A stretch of 64,000 nucleotides of DNA from Ectocarpus siliculosus (taxonomy: Eukaryota > Sar > Phaeophyceae > Ectocarpales > Ectocarpaceae). A model generated the notes under the pieces. The model did not search any database. It worked only from the letters and a program-made list of their open reading frames with translations, and was not told the DNA's origin. The position numbers and the translations under genes were made by a program. This document shows positions 61,901-64,000 of the stretch, piece after piece (position 1 is the first letter of the stretch; each line of letters starts with the position of its first letter). The stretch spans positions 2,005,656-2,069,655 of the forward strand of contig FN649738.1 of assembly GCA_000310025.1 (NCBI GenBank), written 5' to 3'.

Positions 61901-63571
61901 ACAACTACATTTTCCTCCCCATCCCTTCCCCTCCCCCAGCTAACTCCCCGTGGCCACGCCCAAAACCGTGTTCAAATTTTGTACCGGAGCCACTCGACGT
62001 AACAATAAACAACCGCCGACCAGGAGCGAGAAAGCCACGGCACCTATTGCCCTGATATGCGACACTCTCCGACCCCCTACAGCAGTAGTCCAAATCTACC
62101 GCTACTTGATTTTGTCCTCCAACACCGAATTGGCCACCCCATCTTCCCCCCCTGCTCACAAGTATATCGTACCCAACTACTGTATCGGTGAACCACCGTC
62201 CCTATGTACTGGCGTATGTTTTGAAGTCGATTCCTTATCCCCTCTACCCTTTCAGCATTTGCGAGCCGGCAGCGTTGTCTACCCTGTCAGCAAGCTTAGC
62301 GGAGTTCCATAGCGAGGGTACTCTAGTAACGACAGCCACCCCTCTGCCCCTACGAAGACCAGCGGAAAGTCCTGTAACTAAACCCGAAGCTCATTCGTGT
62401 CCCTTCTCTCTCGTTCCTGTATCTTAACCGCGCCTTTCATAAAGAAGGGTGCGGAAAAGTGGAAGCCGGTCGCCGCTGGCATACACAAAAGTCTAGGCGG
62501 CGTTATTCCGTCTAGTTTTCGCTTCCCCGTTCCTCAAGAAGGGTTTAATCGCCCTGCTTCCCGTACAGAATCAGCGCACGAGACGCGAAAAAAGGTGGTG
62601 AAAAAAGAACAAAGAAATAAAAAGAAAACAATGACGACGATGACTGTGACAAAACAACGACTATTGTTACTATTATTGCTATTATAGTAGCAATAATAGT
62701 CGCACATCAGGGGACAGAGCGCAAGAAGGGCTTGCGTCCGTCCGGCCTAAGAACGTGTCAGGGGGAACGGCCGAAGGGTACGCGCGAGGGGCACGGGCGG
62801 CGGGTGGGGTGGGGGTGGGGGTGGGGTGGGGGTCGGGTGGGGGCGCTTTGGAAGTTGCTGCAGCCGGTGGTGGTGGTGCTTCCAGTGCTGGTAAGCTGTA
62901 AGGCAGGCACACCGCGTATACGCGGGTGTGGTGGCACCCGGTAAAATGCTGGTCGCTCGCCGGGTGTCTTCCGAATGTACTCTCAGTAGAGACGTTGGTC
63001 GTACTTGCTCGGGGCGGACCGGAAATATCGGTGATTGGAACCCGTGAGGGGAGATTTGGAGATCGGACATTGGGTGGTCGGAAACTGGGTGGTTGAAGGT
63101 TCGGTGGCGTGGGTGGGGGCTCTTGCTCCAAAAAGAAGAGGCTTCTTCGCGTGTGTTGCAGCGGTGGACACTTTTTCGATTCTTGGTTTCGATAAGACAC
63201 ATGGGTAAAAGATGCCAGGGCTACGGTAAACATTTCGCACAGCAGCGTCATTCCCTGCTCTCTACTGCAACCTGCTTGTCTGGAAAGCAAAAAGCGGGCA
63301 TTTTTACTCATTGAATATAGGCTGTAATATACAATCGTACATGTTGTGCCGTTCCATAGAATCATACGCTTCGAAAGTGCTTTGCTGCACGTCTCTATTT
63401 CTTTCATGGATCTAAGGCACACGTCCAACCACCGTCAACAATCCCGCTGCCAACACCCACAGAAGCAGCAGTCATGCCAACGCACGCTCACCTCTACCTC
63501 CACCGACTCAAACAACCAAACCAGACCAAACGACAACAACTACAGCAGCAACGACAACAACAGCAACACAC
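58908..63571. other. Right-hand region without a supported gene
   Basis: Holds two copies of the short dispersed repeat (59457-59515 and 59610-59663). Unrecognised open frames lie at 60332-60574 (80 codons) and 60701-61147 (148 codons, Lys/Gln/Thr-rich), both starting with ATG on +. Another lies on the - strand at 62682-63428 (Pro-rich). None has a family match or clear splice context. A short perfect palindrome of GACTATTGTTACTATTATTG type lies around 62660-62701. Confidence 0.45.
59457..59663 (+). repeat. tRNA-like fragment flanked by two short repeat copies
   Basis: The pattern TCGTCCTCGACA...GACGTTGGG.. ending GGGGATCTCCAC occurs at 59457-59508 and 59610-59661. Between them is a tRNA T-arm-like AGAGTTCGAATCTCT (59563-59577), then TCGTCGACGCCA. 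No complete cloverleaf can be drawn, so it is treated as a SINE-like fragment. Confidence 0.55.
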
Positions 63572-63675
63572 CTTGACCGCGATCCACCGTCCCCGCGATG
63601 GTAAGCGGTACTTGCTGGGATCTTGGCGGCCTGGACCACCTGTCCCTTGACCGACAACTTCGATAGGTCCTCCAA
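63572..63675 (-). CDS. Possible exon of an unrecognised gene at the right edge
   Basis: The - strand exon is bounded by a good acceptor (TGCTACCGCAG, ending at 63676) and a donor (TCAAG|GTGTGT at 63571). It encodes LEDLSKLSVKGQVVQAAKIP and onward to GDGGSRS. The sequence reads like real protein and neighbouring frames do not, but no family is recognised and upstream exons would lie beyond the window. Confidence 0.35.
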
Positions 63676-64000
63676 CTGCGGTAGCAGAACAAGAACACGC
63701 ACGTGCATAAGAACGATCAGATAAACAACGAACGGAAATTACTGAGTCGGTGAGTTAGTTCCCTGCAATCAGACAAGAGTTTTGACACGCAACAAAACGA
63801 AGAAAAACGACGAGGTTGTGATGTAAGTTTTACTTACTACTCAGTCAAGTATTTTCTTGCAAACGCAACGACACTGGCCCACTGGCCGTCACACCATGGT
63901 GCCGAGGAGCCCACTCGATCATTCAAAGGCAAGGACTGGCTATTATAGCCAGATGGAGAGCTCAACGTTCGCCCATCACAGAAAATAGGTGGTCCTTCAA

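Overview
The window is nuclear DNA of an intron-rich eukaryote. Genes have many short exons, spliced mostly at GT-AG borders and separated by introns of 80 bp to 5.5 kb. Exons are GC-rich, with long Gly/Arg/Ser stretches. Intergenic DNA and introns carry tRNA-derived SINEs, a MITE family, a 42-bp minisatellite and many short tandem duplications. The gene set and style fit a stramenopile, most likely a brown alga of the Ectocarpus type. That placement is inference. A run of 100 N at 37462-37561 shows that this is a draft assembly. Open frames were joined into gene models by requiring splice borders, matching intron phase and continuous homology to a known family.

Left part (1-10743). A large protein of unknown family runs off the left edge on the + strand (about 243-6627). 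It is followed on the - strand by a complete seven-exon gene (10743 to 7364) for a 319-residue methyltransferase of the OvoA C-terminal type (4-mercaptohistidine N1-methyltransferase, ovothiol biosynthesis). It is free-standing rather than fused to the sulfoxide synthase.

Middle (10744-33848). A 3.3-kb repeat-rich spacer contains a 42-bp minisatellite split by a SINE. After it comes an 11-exon + strand gene (14020-25074) for a roughly 1,746-residue SR/RGG-rich, largely disordered protein, probably linked to RNA. Decayed - strand reading frames lie at 27125-28570, with a TA-flanked MITE between them. A five-exon + strand gene (29833-33848) encodes a Ser/Gly-rich protein ending in a SPIRAL1/Jupiter-like microtubule motif.

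Right part (33849-64000). Two metabolic genes are arranged head to head across 277 bp. Dihydroxyacetone kinase lies on the - strand (11 exons, 45273 to 35635, 624 residues, two GC-AG introns). A carotenoid cleavage dioxygenase lies on the + strand (13 exons, 45551-57634, about 526 residues, all four iron-binding histidines present). The last 6 kb holds only weak exon candidates and repeats.

The recognised genes point to three separate activities: ovothiol-type thiol methylation, triose or glycerol metabolism, and carotenoid cleavage. Nothing suggests a shared pathway. The shared promoter could co-regulate the kinase and the dioxygenase.
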